DNA of 64,000 bases. Origin: Daldinia sp. FL1419 (Eukaryota > Ascomycota > Sordariomycetes > Xylariales > Hypoxylaceae). Below are positions 36,131 through 49,727 of this stretch, one piece after another (position 1 is the stretch's first letter; each line of letters opens with the position of its first letter). The position numbers were made by a program, and so were the translations under genes. Under the pieces are notes generated by a model. That model was not told the origin of the DNA, searched no databases, and saw only the letters and a program-made list of their open reading frames with translations. The DNA is taken from assembly GCA_025201765.1 (NCBI GenBank), contig MU623419.1, forward strand, positions 110,618 through 174,617, read 5' to 3'.

Positions 36131-39100
36131 CAACGGCATAAAAGTCAGCACTTATAGCACTTACTATACATATCAAATCATCAATTGCTCGGCTACTACT
36201 ATCTAATCGAGCTGCTGAACCGTAGAGCTGTCTCGAACTTGAGCATTGGGCAATGAGAGTCGCGCAGCTACCAACCCCTCCTCCGCCCTTCCGCCATATT
36301 GCCTGTTGTGGTTTGTTCCAATACGCATTGATGATACACATCGCCGTATCTAACCCCTCCATCTGGTATCGTTAGCCGGAAGGATCTAATATATGTCAGA
36401 TTCATCGTCCGGGGAGAGCCTAGCAAAATTAATGTTTGCACCATTCGACTCGACAATCGCAAACCACGACACTGCTACGTTGCTCTGTGTGTTACGCCTT
36501 ATAGCTCTCTCATTGACGCTTCTCTGGCCTGTTCGACCCATTTATTGGGGGAGAATAGGTACGCCCCTAGGAGCGCGCCATATTTCGCCCTTGTTCGGGT
36601 AGTCTTACTATAGCTTATAAATAAAAATATAACTGATGCCTCATATAGGACAGTTTATATATGTAGAAGCCGTCATTTTTTCTCGCCAACATAACACAAA
36701 GCTAACTTACATAGACGAATCCGACGCCAGATTTTCCGTATTTTCATGGTTTAAACTTGGTTTTATCACAAGATCATATCGTTAGTCTCTTCGTGATGCA
36801 GTAGTGCAATAATTTCTCATTGATCTACTCCGTCAGCCCCATTTTCGAATTAAAGCAGAAAAAAAAAAAGAAACCATAGTCTACGTGGACTAGTCTTATC
36901 GCGAATTCTCTGTTGCTCCACGGTTAGGAATGGCATTCCAAACAGTTCCATATGCAATTCGGGTTTACTATGTACGCCTACATATTACATGTCCTCTTTT
37001 TTTTCTTTTCCTTCTCTTTATTTCTCTGAAAGAGTCGAATAGAACGCCCGGGATAAAAAGATATGAATCCACATCTCCACTTGCCGAGCTCATGTGAATC
37101 CAACGATATTCCCGTTCCAAGATTAAGCTAGGCACTACGGTAAAGTAGCTTGCTTTCGAGTCTCTCCGAGAGGATTCACCATCCTCTCATCTATCTCCAC
37201 ATCGTAACAATCGTACGACAATTTACAGAAGTTCATGATGCCCCCCCCCAAATAACATGGGGGTTTTACCTTGGTCATCTCACTCGGGTTGAGTATCACC
37301 ACTTGGTGCCGACTCTCTGTGTACCAAGGTTCACCGTGCCGATAATTCGTCATGTGCCGTTGCGTTAATCAATGCTCATCAACGTTGTGCTTCGTATCGT
37401 GGGGGGCATTCATCTACTCTCACGGAAATGGTTGGAAGTTCCCCCATTTTAAAGCTTAAGCGATACGACGGCGAGATGCAACTTGGGCTGGTCCCCTAGA
37501 CGTGTACTGTAGTAGAGAGAGTCATCATATTCGGGAGGGACTAGCTCTGGATTTGGAGCGAGCCGACCCAGCTCGTATAATCTTATTGGACATAGCGGTC
37601 CTGCATTAAGCCGAGGGAGCTTGAGAGAGCTGCTTGAATTCCGTTTCCTCTTCTAGAAAGCTTCTAACGAGTGAGAAACCGTTTTCTAAGCTAACCCAGC
37701 ATCCCAGGCAGATCCCCCGATTACACGTGAATAAAATTGGGCCCTTAACCACGCAGTCGGATCCGTTAAGTTGCCAAGGGGTCGTCTACTCTACCCCTTT
37801 TAGTCTTCCTTGGAGTGATCCCGAGGCTACGGTCTTATCGTTAGTTGATAATGACGAATGACGAATGACGCGCGGCTTGTATCTTAGTCCAACTACAACA
37901 TCATATGAAACATCTCCCCTATAGTGCTCTGCAATATACCTCTCTTTTACATGATGCCCCTTAAACTGCAGCAATAGTGGCAGCAAAGCTGTAGATTGAT
38001 TACCTTTTCTAGCCAATATTAGTTTGGGCTTCTTGGGTCAAAGCGCCGCCTTTGCAAGCCGAGACGGTCCCGGGCCTATCGGGGACGGGACGCACTCCGT
38101 ATATGCTTGTCCAGGTAATAAATGGCTTTGGCCAACTACTTACTATGCAAACGAGCTTGGAGCCGGTCGAAACGGCAAGCTGGCACAGAGACAGATACGT
38201 TGTGCGCCACCAATACTGATGGCGCATTACCCCACAGAGCTGTCAATGCGGGTTGGTGCTCAGCCTGATCTGACACTCAGGGATTCAAGCATGTTCATTC
38301 ATAGGTTGCGACATCACATTACCAGCGGTCACCCTCGCTACATATGCAAGGAAACATGTTGGGGATCCAAGACCTCTGACGTTTCATCAAGCTGAGAGAG
38401 CTTGCAGAACAATGTCAATAGCGCAATAGCGGCGCCCAGCTTGAGCTATCACGGCCTGCCCGACCTGAGACATGACAGGTCCCTGGGGAAACTCTGTACA
38501 CGGGCTAGTAGCTGTATTCGTCATTCGCAAAGGCGGACGTATTCCAAATTCGTACAACGTACTACCCCTTTTCTGGATAGTAGGCAACCAACTCCCCAGA
38601 GGCTGAACCCGATCTGTAAGAGCAGCACACCTATTGAAGGTATAAGCTTAAAAGCCACAGGGGAAATGGTTTCTTGGGTTGTAATCGCGCCGACAGGAGA
38701 TGGGGATGGGGGTCGGCATCCCGCTTGGGCAGCGAGCTAGCCCGAACGGGTCTGTGTTTCGGTTCGCAGCAATCAAGTATAAAATGACCTGTCACATTTG
38801 ACCGCCCATCCGCGCCCCTGTGGGCATAACCCCTACTATGGTAAAGCACTGATTCACCTCGAGTACCTAACACTGGGCCTAAAGCTAGTTACCGGGTTAC
38901 ATAGACCGAAACTATGCAAGCGAAAGGATCGCTGCTAGATGCTACTGTTGCTAGATGGTCAAGTACGTCAAGCACCCTTAATTATTATTTTTTCAATCGC
39001 TGTCTAACATCATGAAGACGGCATGAGCAACTCTCGAATAGTATTCACAACTACATACATACAAATATACGAGCTCATCTTTTTGTCGATCTTCGGAAGG

Positions 39101-42100
39101 ACGGGCCTTGTGCTCTGTGCGCTGTCCCCCTCATAGATCAGCATCTGTGCGGAAGGATGGTAAACGAAGGCAGCCCTCATGGGTCCAGACGCCTCTAGCT
39201 GCATGCCTCCTCTATCATATCTGACTTGTAAGGTCAATAGCAGAAGATCATGGCACCTGAAGAAGGTCAGTCGGTGAATCTAACCAATCTTCACCGAGAA
39301 TGGCCTCGTTTAAACACTGCAATGGCATGCGTGTGCTACCTGACCTATCATCAAGGCCATTCTTCCGGAGGCCCCTCCGCTTTGGAGTCTTGTCGTGCAG
39401 GAGAAAAAAAAAAGAGAAGTCTCGTGAAGCTCGTCCAGCCGCCGGCGGAATAATTGACGCCAAGGATTCTACCGGCGATGAAATTGTGACGGGTGTAGGA
39501 TCGACAGGTGTAGGCAACACAACAGACTGCTATAAGTCCTATTCGAGTCGCTGTCGAACAAGATCGACGAAGCTAGTAACCTGAGACTTTCACCTGCTAT
39601 ATTCAAGGTCAGTCAGCCTCATAGGGAAATCATTGATAGCGGTAGCAAAGGGCGTGATACGAACTTGACATGTCATTTTATTACGGCTCCCAACCATCGC
39701 TGGCCGACCCAGAAAGTCGAGCCCCCCCTGCCCCCTCGCTGCAGGTTTCCCTCTGGTTATTGGGGTTGAACCTGATCGTCAACAAGGGCAGTTGAGTCAA
39801 CAGCGTCTGGTACTCTGGGTAGCATTTAGTAGTGGTACTTAGGAGTGACGGCCCAGCCATGCAGCGTGAATTCTGGATACATGTCGCTTTTCCTCCCCCT
39901 AGAGCTTTTCTAGTGCAGCGCCGTTTGGTCGTAAGACATGACGAATTTTTTTCGGCAACCTACTTTACCTAGGCAACTAATCTAATAAACGAAAGGGAAT
40001 AATAATCAAAAAATAAAAACAATGACTGCAGCAGGCTAAGCGACGCCGAGTTTCTGTCAAATCTGGTATCAGCTTACCTCACGTTGGGCTACCTCACGCG
40101 AGCATAGGCGACCCGATTTGGACTCTAGTGATCCGAAAAGAGTACTCTGCAGAGACCTGACGAAGAACTATACCATTAAACTTTGTCTTCTTGCGGTCTA
40201 GGCATTTCGTGCTTTCGGCACATGTTTTGCAGTATGACCCGGGTAGGAGGTCTATAGAGCAATACTCAGCGAATATATCCCCTTATAATAATACGGCGTC
40301 ATATTATACCACGAGCGTATTTAGGGTATAAACCTAACAATAGAAAGAAAGAATGCCGGTAAATTCGGTCACTAAAAGTTCGTAATAACGCATCGTGCCG
40401 TGATCCATCTCCCCTTTCCGCGCGTCCCGTCCCTTGGCCATTGCCAGTCCCAGTACCAAGCCCTTGGGACTCTTAGTTTCTCCGCAGAGGCGTCAAGGCG
40501 TCAAGGCTTTTTGGGCTTTGACATCAACCTACCCATCAGAGACGAGGTGGCTCCTGTTTTTCTTTTTGCCCAGGGTCTTTGTTTCTTCAGCGAATTCTCC
40601 GGTTTGCACTGCAGCCAGCCCCAAAGCCCGATTGCCTATACATTCTTAGCATTATCGATCCGACCGCTACTCTCAGGCCTATCCTATCACGGCGTTCCGT
40701 CGGCCTCTACCCACGATTACTGCTATAGGCCATCCTTCATCTGCAGTCATTCTATAGTTTAGACTCCCTGAGCCTAGACCTGGTTAGCTCCTGTTGGGCG
40801 CCTGACCGCCTTGGAGATTACTAGCAATGACTAGCATGATTTAGTAGCTAGATCTCCTATCGTACATTCTGCAGGAGTAGCAACACAGCTTGGAAATCTT
40901 GGGTCATCTGAACGTCATCAAATGTGCCGTGGGGTCCAAATAGCTACACACCCTACCAGCCCTGCATCGCCTTGTGCTGTACCTTAGGAGGCCTTGGCCC
41001 CAGAAATAGCTCCGTGATGCACCAAGCAGGATGCACCTTTCCGTCGCCCTAGACCAGATTGGGTCCGAGGCGGCCCTCTGAAGCCCACGAGCCCACGAGC
41101 TGGAATACCTGGCACCTGGGACGGCCTTACTCACTCCCCCCCCCCCCTCTCCGAACGATACCGGTCAGACGGGTTTTGAATACAACGCTGATCGGGATGA
41201 TATTTCCGAGTTCCATTCGTCTCAGCCCTGCAACCAAACCGGTCACTACGTTGGGTCTGGGTCCCGCTCAGGATCGGCGAAAACGACGTGGTCGGTTCGG
41301 CGCCGCTGATGGTACCATTAACGGTGTTTTGCAGTAGCACCTTTTTCTCGTGTCCGTGCTCTATGCTCGTATACCTTGGCAGGGCCGCAGGCCCGAAAAT
41401 AATATCACAAATTGTATGTACGCACGAACACAAACTTGGATACCTACCTACCTAAATCCCCTACTTGCCTTGGGTACCTAACATACCAACCCATGCCCGT
41501 ACACACACCTATACGCACACACGCACATACACGCACATACACACCACATATACGGCTGACGTATTATTAGTGAGCCTCGCGCAGTCCCTAGTGTCACAAG
41601 GCTACGCTAGATGCATATGTAAGGAGTCCAACACGCTGTAGTTTCCCGCACGTGCTGTCATGGTACTCCTCCTTGGCTTATTCTTAAACAACCACACGCC
41701 GCGCTACTTGACGTGGCATTTCCTGATCATTCCCTCACACGCGCTTACTCTCGGGAGGGTGGAACGACGGGAAGAACATTGAAAGAAGGGGAAAAAAAAA
41801 GGAGATGCATCATCACTTTGGATTACGTCTTGTCTGTAGTAGTAGCGGTTGCTAGGTTTAAGCCGGTTTCCTTGGGCGACGACTGACTAGGCGGACGGGG
41901 TGAGGAGGAGGAGTCGGCAGCTGAGCTATTCCCATTGCAGCCCAGCTGCTTACTCTGCTCTGCTCCTCTGCTACACAACTTTTTTTCGTATCTCCCGCCT
42001 TCGATATCATCTCTCTCCTGCAGAAACTTCTGCGTTACCACCACCAGGGAGTGTCAGATTCTGTGGGGATTTAGTGAAACGTCCCACAGGCCATCTTTCA

Positions 42101-45100
42101 ATGTCTCACTTCTGAAAAGGCTTCTGGACGGCGGCTACACCTCGTAGAGCATGGGACTGCAAGCCAGAGCCAGCCCAAGAGGAAAATAGGCAAGGTAGGT
42201 AATATACCTTTCCCCTGTTGAAAATCAATGCGCCGGTGGTTGAATCTGTACGATTCCTGGGCACACATCTCTTTAATCCTGGCCCGATGCCGTGATACCT
42301 TGGACGCCTCATCTCTTGCCTCGCAGCGCGCAACCCACAGTCTGGCTGTCCGGACCGTATTCGCAAGGCGCGTCCTTGCAAATTGGGTTATGCGTGTCTC
42401 GCGGAGCTAGAGTTCTGCGCCGACATGCTCGACATAATGCCCGTGCGGCCATATCGGTAACTAAGCCAAATCTTTTTTTAAATTTTCTTGTGAATAAGGC
42501 ATTTTTTCCCCAAGACCGCGCTGGCCATAAAAACACACCACGGCCGAATCACCCATCATGCCACATCATCCAACTTGGGGCAAACGGGAATCTGCGGAGA
42601 ATGGAATGACCTTGGGCAAAAAAAGCCCATGTCCGGCTCCGCAGAAACAGCAAATAAGTGAAAGTCTGATACATCACATCAGTAATATCCTCCTGTGCGC
42701 CCTTGGGCCCTGGCCGAAGATGTATGTGTATGTGGTCGCCCGTCCGTGGAACCTGTGTCTCGCAGCAAGCAGTGGGCCGGAAATGGCTCCCTGCGCGATC
42801 GAGAAATATTTTACCTCAGACGATATGGTACGGGCGCGTGCGCGTCAGGGCGACCACGCGAGCCAATTCCTCATATCGTCTTTCCGTTTGGTCGAAATGG
42901 GCCTGTATTACGTCGTGCGACCCCCATGTTTTATATATCTGATGCGGGTGAGGACTTTACCCTACTGGACAGGGCAATCCGGCATCGCCAGGCTCCGCGT
43001 GCCGCGAGGAGCCATGTAATGTATGTGAAGTAGGGTAAGAGGGTAAGTAATCTGCTTGTGAGCTGTCTGTCCAGCTAATCGTCACTCTCCTCAGGTCTCC
43101 TCGCCCAATCTCATAGACTCACACGAACGAGAACTATTGTCTGACACCTGGACGGATTCGCTGTCTGGCGCGACTTTCAAAAGGTCTGTATGTCCGCTTC
43201 CCCGCTTCGCCACGCAGGATAACTTCAGGTATGAAGGGGGGGGGTTTGCCTTTCCCCTCCCTTGTCCCACCGGTGGGCTTTAGGGGTGGAAAGTGATGAG
43301 ATCCCTGTGATGGGGGGGGCGATATGTAGAGGGGAATGTTGTGCGATATGGGAAAGGTGCCGAATGTCGCTTCTGTTCTGATAATCTGCGGTTTGTCAGG
43401 CGAGAATCTCGGCACGGTTAAGGACAGATATGTCCGGCTGTGGTAAGCAATACGTTGTGCGAGAGCCGTGTTGCTTTTTGTCCGCCGCCAAGCTTTCTTT
43501 GAGCTCCATGCAAGAGTAGACAGGGGGGAAAGGAGAAAAGCAGAACTGCGGCGGTGCCGTAACTCCGCGGAAGCTTCGGCACCTGGCTAGATCATCGACG
43601 GTGGCTTGCCAAGCCCGGGACACTGAGAGGTACCAGTTCCGCGCCGTCAGCACCTTTCGCTTGTTCTTCATCCCCTGTCTTGGCCCTGGGGTTAGATGCA
43701 AGCCGTCTCGGGGGCGTTAGTATGGGGGAGCTGCGTATGCAGCGTGCGCTGCGAGGCCTCCGTCATTTATACGAATAGGACTTTCAGGGCTTCATGTAAT
43801 ATAACCGATTATAGTTATAATACGAAAAAGAGTAGCGTATAGGCTATAGTTGCAGTTGGAGTTACGTCAAAGCGTAATTGTTGCCTAGACAGCCCTTGTT
43901 AAAAGAAAGGCATGTAAGATATGTAAAACCGAGTAAGGGGAAATTATAAGAAGAGTAAGAATTTGTGTTGATTACTTTCCTAAGAAGATCCAATAACAGT
44001 GTCAAGTCCTACACTTATAACTGATGTTGACAGCCCCTCTGAGGTACGTAATAGTGCAGTCATTTGCGAGAGCTCGGCAGCAGCCACCTCTCTAATACGA
44101 GATGTTAGCAAGGGGCTCCTAACACACCCTTTTATTGAGGCGTTCCTGCGGTCTGACATACTTTATTTCTTCTCGGGGGTGCTTTCCGATGTTCTGAGTG
44201 TGGGCTAAGAGGTGCTAGTTTCTTGAGATCAGTAGAATCCAAACAAGTTCTATTCTTACTCTTATATGTTGGCTCTTTTTTGGTACTGGGCGCAGCCTTA
44301 CTTGCCGTCTGTTTGCTCCTATAGGACGAGGCTGAAGGGTATATAAAATTGGACGTATTCTCGAAGTTTGCACTCACAAACATATGTGGATGCTCCCATT
44401 ATTCACTGTGGCAAGATGTCACCCCACCACAGCCAGCCCCTATTCACGTATCTCTCCAGATAACGACAATTGAAGTCTTGGAAGGGAGGGATTGCATTCA
44501 GCCCTGCGATAACACTAGACCAGAAGTGATTCTTTCCGCCTTCCGCGTCTTTCGAGGAAGCTCTACACGAAGTGCATTTTGGAGGTGGACATTGATGAAA
44601 AATAGGGACCGGGGTGTCTTAGTGGTTTCGACGAGATGAGAGTGCGGGATTTAGAGAAGCATCTTTCGTAAGCTACAGGGGGTTGATCTTGAGCAAGGTA
44701 AGGTAGTTTCCTAATGGGGCCATTGGGGTCAATTATATTCATGTTGCTTAATACGCGTAATAATAAGACTCTGTGCGTATCTCGATCTCGAACACCCCTA
44801 TGGTGTTCCTGTAGAGACGAATTGGCGACGATTAGTTCCTCGTTGGAGTATATAGTGCAAAATCAATTGCCGTAGATACTGTATCCTGAAAGTTGTGTAC
44901 AAACGAGAAAGTTTGAGGGCGTTGCTTAGGCGGTTGGATGATGGTTAGACGGTGCTTCCAACTGTACCCTGTAGTCTTAGGTTCTGGACGTACTTCGTTT
45001 TGACACCGACATGACTCACTATGAAAGTAGGTATACAGTACTTGGGGAAGCATGGTTAAATAACGGGATTTGGTGAAATTCACGTATTATAACTATACTG

Positions 45101-47248
45101 TAAACCTACTTGCGAGAAGAGCTATGGGAGGTGTTCAAGGGTCAAATTCCGTTATTGGTTCATTACCTAAAGCTGACTTTTTTTTTTCTTTTTTTTTTCA
45201 AAGCGGGTTAATACGCATAAGGTAATAGTTAGCATCTACCTTTACGAAATCAAGGTCAAAGAGCGAGTGATCAAAAGGTTAGAGTCATTTCGTTTAGAAG
45301 TTCGCATCGATCGCATCGTAATTAGAAAAGGTTACGCGGATCGTAAAGTATAAGCTTCCCAAGCACCAGTCAAGGTTATATAGAGAAAGGCCAATAGCTA
45401 TTAATGTATTGCTATCATTGAATAACTACAGCCGATGCCGAATACCTACCTAGGTAGCTACGATTCTATATTTAAGGCATCTGAGCTTAGGGTCCCCTGA
45501 AGAGCAGAGTTATTTCTATCCTTCTTACTCTACTTCGTAAGAATCAGGTCTCTTCAGTGTAGCATAATACTCAATAGGGTAATCGGAAGCTTTTGATTGA
45601 AGGTACTTGTGGGTTTAAGGGGTAAATAGGTACCTATACTTCTATACCTAGGTACACTCCCAGCTCTTCAACTTACAAAAGCCTTTAGGAGTTGTATTAG
45701 CATATTAAGCTTCAAGTGCTCTGTAAGCCTTAGGGTCCCACCGGCCCCTAGACGTTATAAATGTATCATTAGAAGGACAATAAGAAAAGTTATAACACCG
45801 TATCATGAGACGGAAGCAATAGGCATAAGAATGATCTCATTGGTTAAGAAGAAACTTGAGATTAGCCATGGAACCTTGTAGCTAGCCTCATCAAAAAGCC
45901 TTATTTGTCTCAGACATCCTATCTAAGATCATAGCGTGTCTTATAGACCCTGAGAATCGGACGGATTAGGTCTCAGACTAAGTGATCCCTAGGACCCCAG
46001 ATTTGATTTAGGTTGGACATTGGAATGGCCGGGGTTGTAAACAGCCCTGGTGTTGATAACTTAGGCAGATATCTAAGACAAAATATCCTAAAATATCGTA
46101 TGTGGCAATAAGGCTGTTCTAAAAGCATGCCGAGACGGCGAAAGAAGATTAGAGGGCGGATGGGGTGTAGGTGGAATCGATTGAAATATTTCTTAAGAGG
46201 GCCATACCTATGACGAGCTATGGATCATTTGATGTGTTAAGTGTAATGTGACTTCTTAGTTGGAATTTCGCGGGCGTCAATAGTATGGGGAATTCATTAG
46301 TTTCAACTCTTCTTCTATCCGTAACTATCACTTTATAAAACGTGAGAGAGTAGGCGTATAAGACCGACTGGAATACACGTTCATTACCTATACGCTATCT
46401 TATACCTAGTAAGCTTCTATTGTTTATAGATACCTACCTACCTAGGTACATATCGACTCTGAAAGAAGACAAGAGAGGGAATCAAGTGAAGAGGGTTTTC
46501 AGCATAGCCCCCCTTTTTGGAGGGCAACTTACGTAAGCAACCCCTGAAAGGGCTGATATCTCGTTAGTCGACATGATTCCAGACCGAACATAGGCGGATT
46601 TAGGTATAGGTAAGTTAAGTAGTATTGATAGAATAGAGTCGTTGGCAGGGGTCTGCCGGAGAATGACTTCTTTGTCTTTGAGGAGTCTGAGAAGCCCATT
46701 TTATGAATACTAGATTCCCGTTATAGATGGAATCTCCTTATGTATATTGTGCGATACTCATGCATCTTACCTATCATATCACCATGAATATACACATAAC
46801 TCTCCGCAATTCATTAAATGTGTAGAAATATAATTAACCATAATTCATTTAGCTAATACTGTCCCTACATGCGTCTCCTTTTCCAAGACGCGCCGGGATG
46901 GTATTTCTCCAATATACAAATGTTACCTCGGGCGAGAACCATAATACATCTTATCCTTAATCCGTATACCAACCAAACATGACATACCCTGGGTACATAG
47001 GTACCCAAGGTATGGAAAAAGTGAAGACGCCGAATATCAAATCGTACCTATTACATCATCTTGAGAACGCCTGAGCCATGCCATGCAGTGATATCCATAA
47101 GCCCAAAAGAAAAGAACCATAAAGACGGCAAAAGCGACGCCACGTGATGTGACAAAGTTTGGTTATCTTTCCATCTATCGTCCCTATCCTTCCTTTTCCT
47201 TGGCTTGGTAGTCGATTCGATGCTCTTCCCCTTTTCCTAATCGTCCCC
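45101..47248. other. AT-rich, stop-dense sequence; probable decayed relic
   Basis: Unlike the preceding 20 kb, this stretch is AT-richer and has no open frame over 60 codons until the 3' end of the next gene. Short coding-like fragments remain (for example 45246-45350, a Lys/Arg/Glu-rich run of about 35 codons before a stop) but none is identifiable. CCTAGG/GGTACC palindromes occur at 45443-45458, 45627-45655 and 46434-46450. It may be an old mutated gene or transposon. Confidence 0.4.
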
Positions 47249-49029
47249 TTAGTCGACCTCATCCTCATCAGAGCTTTGTCGTTTCGGAGATCCTTTCGTG
47301 GGCGACGTGCTCGTCCTGATTCCGCCACTTGTAGTCCTTAGCCCTGCGCTCGGCTTTCTTAATAATCCACTCGCACCACTCCGTGCCCACCCACCGTTTG
47401 TGACCACATTCATCGCCTTGCTCTCTGGGTCCTCCTCTTCGTCCTTTCCCTTCCAATCGTCCTCGTCACTGCTGATATTGTCAAACTCGTCTTCGATTGC
47501 CACACCTTGTCGGTTTAGAGTCCGCATCGATACTGAGTTTGGCGGTTCGTCTGCGTAAAGGTTTGGATCACGGCCTAAAACGCGGTCGGCTTTGGACGGG
47601 ACGCGTCGACCACCACTTTGCTGATATTGTGGAGGCTGTGGAGGCAATGGCGCCTCATAGTGTCTCCCGGCGCCACCTCCGTTAGCTCGCTCAACCCTTA
47701 TCGGGACGAATCCGGGGTCAGGTTCACCCCATCCGGCGGCCCTTTCTCGTTGTCTCTGTTGCTCGCGCTCACGAGCTATCCGTTCCCGCACTGCTATCCA
47801 TTTAGGATTCGCTTCCCAAGTCCAGCCATTTCCTGTCGTGTTGATAACTGGGAAAAACCAAAACAGGGGTTTAGGACCGAACAAGTGTAGCAAATTCCGT
47901 TTAGCGCCGAGGTCGAAGGCGTTCGGCAGCTTCTCCGAGTCTTGCTCATCCATATATTCCTCGTATCGCTTCCTCGCGCGATACCGTTCCATCTCCTCGA
48001 ATGATAGTTGCCGCGGCGGACCGGTATCCCTACTCGTCCTCACTTCACCTTCCTCCGGTCTGGTGATGCCTGGTAGCGCGTTTGCGTGGATATCAAGTAA
48101 TTGCTGGCCGTACCTCGGCAATGGAATACCCTCACCGCTGTGCTGCGCCTCGAATTGGTGCTGAAGCGATTTACGCAATGGACTTAGATAACGAGTCTTT
48201 TCCAAGCACTCGATAGTTGTTTGGTTGCGACTCGCCAATAATATGTGCCAGCCGGTGAAGGCGCCGACGACGAGACCAATGATACCGGAAACAACGGCCA
48301 GCATGATGTAATTAACAGGCATGAGAGTATTAGTATACTGAGTCTGGGCGAATAGCTCGGCATATACCCAAGTTCCGGAAATAGCGAAGCTGTAGAAGCA
48401 GAATATAGTAGTATATATTAGGAATAACAAGAAGGCTTTGTGATTGCGCAGGCCGATGCAGGTGGCTAGCCAGGGGCAATGATGATCCATCTTGAGTACG
48501 CAGCGACGGCAAGTCGAGCAATGATGCGCGCGATCGGGTTTTCGGGCTTGACATTTCTTGCAGAAGCGTAACTCGCCGTTGGATTTGACGGTGAAAGAGG
48601 TGGCTTGTGGCGGGGCGGTGGTAGGTAGGGTAGAATAACCAGCATCGTTGGTTGTGCTGCCGGGGTTCGTGAAGACGGCGGTGGTATAGCACCAATTAAG
48701 CATTATGTAGAGGATGACGCCGCCGATGGATGTTTTGGTTCCTATGTGCAACTGTTAGCTTTGGCTCAGCTTTATATATTTTTTTCTTTTTACTCCGAGA
48801 TCTTAGTCCTATGTTTGCGCGAGGCTGCAGCTCGTGTCGCATAGCTTATGCCAACAAAGGGAACTTGGAATCACTAACCTATCCAACCGGGTTTTGTCAT
48901 GGCGCTGGAACCGATGCTAACAACAACCCATACGGCCCAGGTGGTGATACCGTAGACGAAGGCAAGAGGGAAATAGGTAAGGGCGCCGCAACAATAGCGC
49001 TCGATGCGCCTCGCCCATCTCCGAGCCAT
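47249..49029 (-). CDS. pfa3: DHHC palmitoyltransferase, Pfa3-like (vacuolar)
   Basis: Two exons, 49029-48879 and 48741-47249, with a 137-nt intron (GTTAGT, branch GCTAAC, ACATAG) give 547 aa. The enzyme attaches palmitate to cysteines of membrane proteins; in yeast Pfa3 acts at the vacuole on Vac8. Exon 1 encodes RRWARRIERYCCGALTYFPLAFVYGITTWAVW, the first membrane helix typical of fungal Pfa3. The second helix and TTAVFTNPGSTT follow. The Cys-rich domain is at about 108-157 with the catalytic DHHC at 136-139 (MDHHCPWLATCIGLRNHKAF). Two more helices come next (VYAELFAQ... and IMLAVVSGIIGLVVG), then the TTIE motif common to DHHC enzymes. The long cytosolic tail has an Arg/Glu-rich helix and an acidic, Ser-rich end. 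The splice joins WIG to TKTS as expected. It could be another Pfa paralogue, but the N-terminal block favours Pfa3. Confidence 0.9.
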
Positions 49030-49727
49030 ATTTGGGGGTGATCGCAACGAAGGCGAAGGGATTCTATCCATGAGGCGGCAGTAACGTAGGCATATAACTC
49101 GAATTCGAACTTGAACTTGGGAGGTTTCTTTTTTTTGGGGGGGGTTGTTTTTTTTTTTAAAAAAAAAAAAAAAAAGAAAAATGAGATTGATATAAATTAG
49201 GATAGCGAAAGAAAGAAGATACGCTTTGCCAACCGAAAGAAAGAAGCATGCAATGGAAGTTATCACATCATGAAACCGATTCACTATCTTTTTTCTTTTT
49301 GGGAACAAGTTTGGCTTACGGACCACGAACCACGGACCAGGAAACCTCCCCTGACGAATTTCTGGGATTCCAGATTCTTGGCTAACCTGACGTGGACCCA
49401 CACATCTGAAAAAGGCCCAAGACAGGGGTTGGGAAAGGAGCGGAGGCTTAGCTGTGGCTTAGCAGTATTTTACGCACTCTGTTAACGCCTATCCGATACT
49501 GCGATACGCGGATAAGATGGAATATAAGATCGCAGATAAGGAATTACTCCAGTAATTATAACGATTATATAAACATGTTGAACACCGCTGCAGCAAACTT
49601 AACTAATAACTACTTCAACATCCCAAAACTGATACGAGAGTAATCCTTTAATATATCATCCATTGGTCAGCTAATCTCTACCACCCTCAACTCTCATATC
49701 TCATAAAAACAGTAAACCCCCCTCCCC
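49030..49727. other. Intergenic region with homopolymer tract
   Basis: Lies between the palmitoyltransferase start and the 3' end of the GH7 gene, both on the minus strand. It contains a T/G/T/A homopolymer block (49127-49175) and no gene. Confidence 0.6.
49127..49175. repeat. T-G-T-A homopolymer block in a promoter
   Basis: About nine T, eight G, a second T run of about eleven and seventeen A follow one another. The T/A part is self-complementary. It lies 100-150 bp upstream of the palmitoyltransferase start codon. Poly(dA:dT) tracts commonly keep fungal promoters nucleosome-free; that role here is inferred. Confidence 0.7.

Larger units (their letters stand above)
24705..45100. other. Gene desert of normal base composition, about 20 kb
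   Basis: No recognisable protein gene, tRNA or transposon on either strand. The sequence is not strongly AT-rich, so RIP decay does not explain the absence. It contains many homopolymer tracts, microsatellites and short tandem repeats (several listed separately). Polypyrimidine stretches followed by AG occur, for example at 25,470-25,515, so spliced non-coding transcripts or very long 5' leaders are possible. The longest open frames (32046-32612 and 34152-34826, plus strand) have no family signature and uneven composition. Confidence 0.5.

Noticed and set aside
42138..42170. tRNA-Cys-like fragment (gtagagcatgggactgcaagcc)
   Set aside because: The D-arm and anticodon resemblance is clear but the anticodon stem does not pair and there is no T arm or acceptor; at most a degraded fragment.
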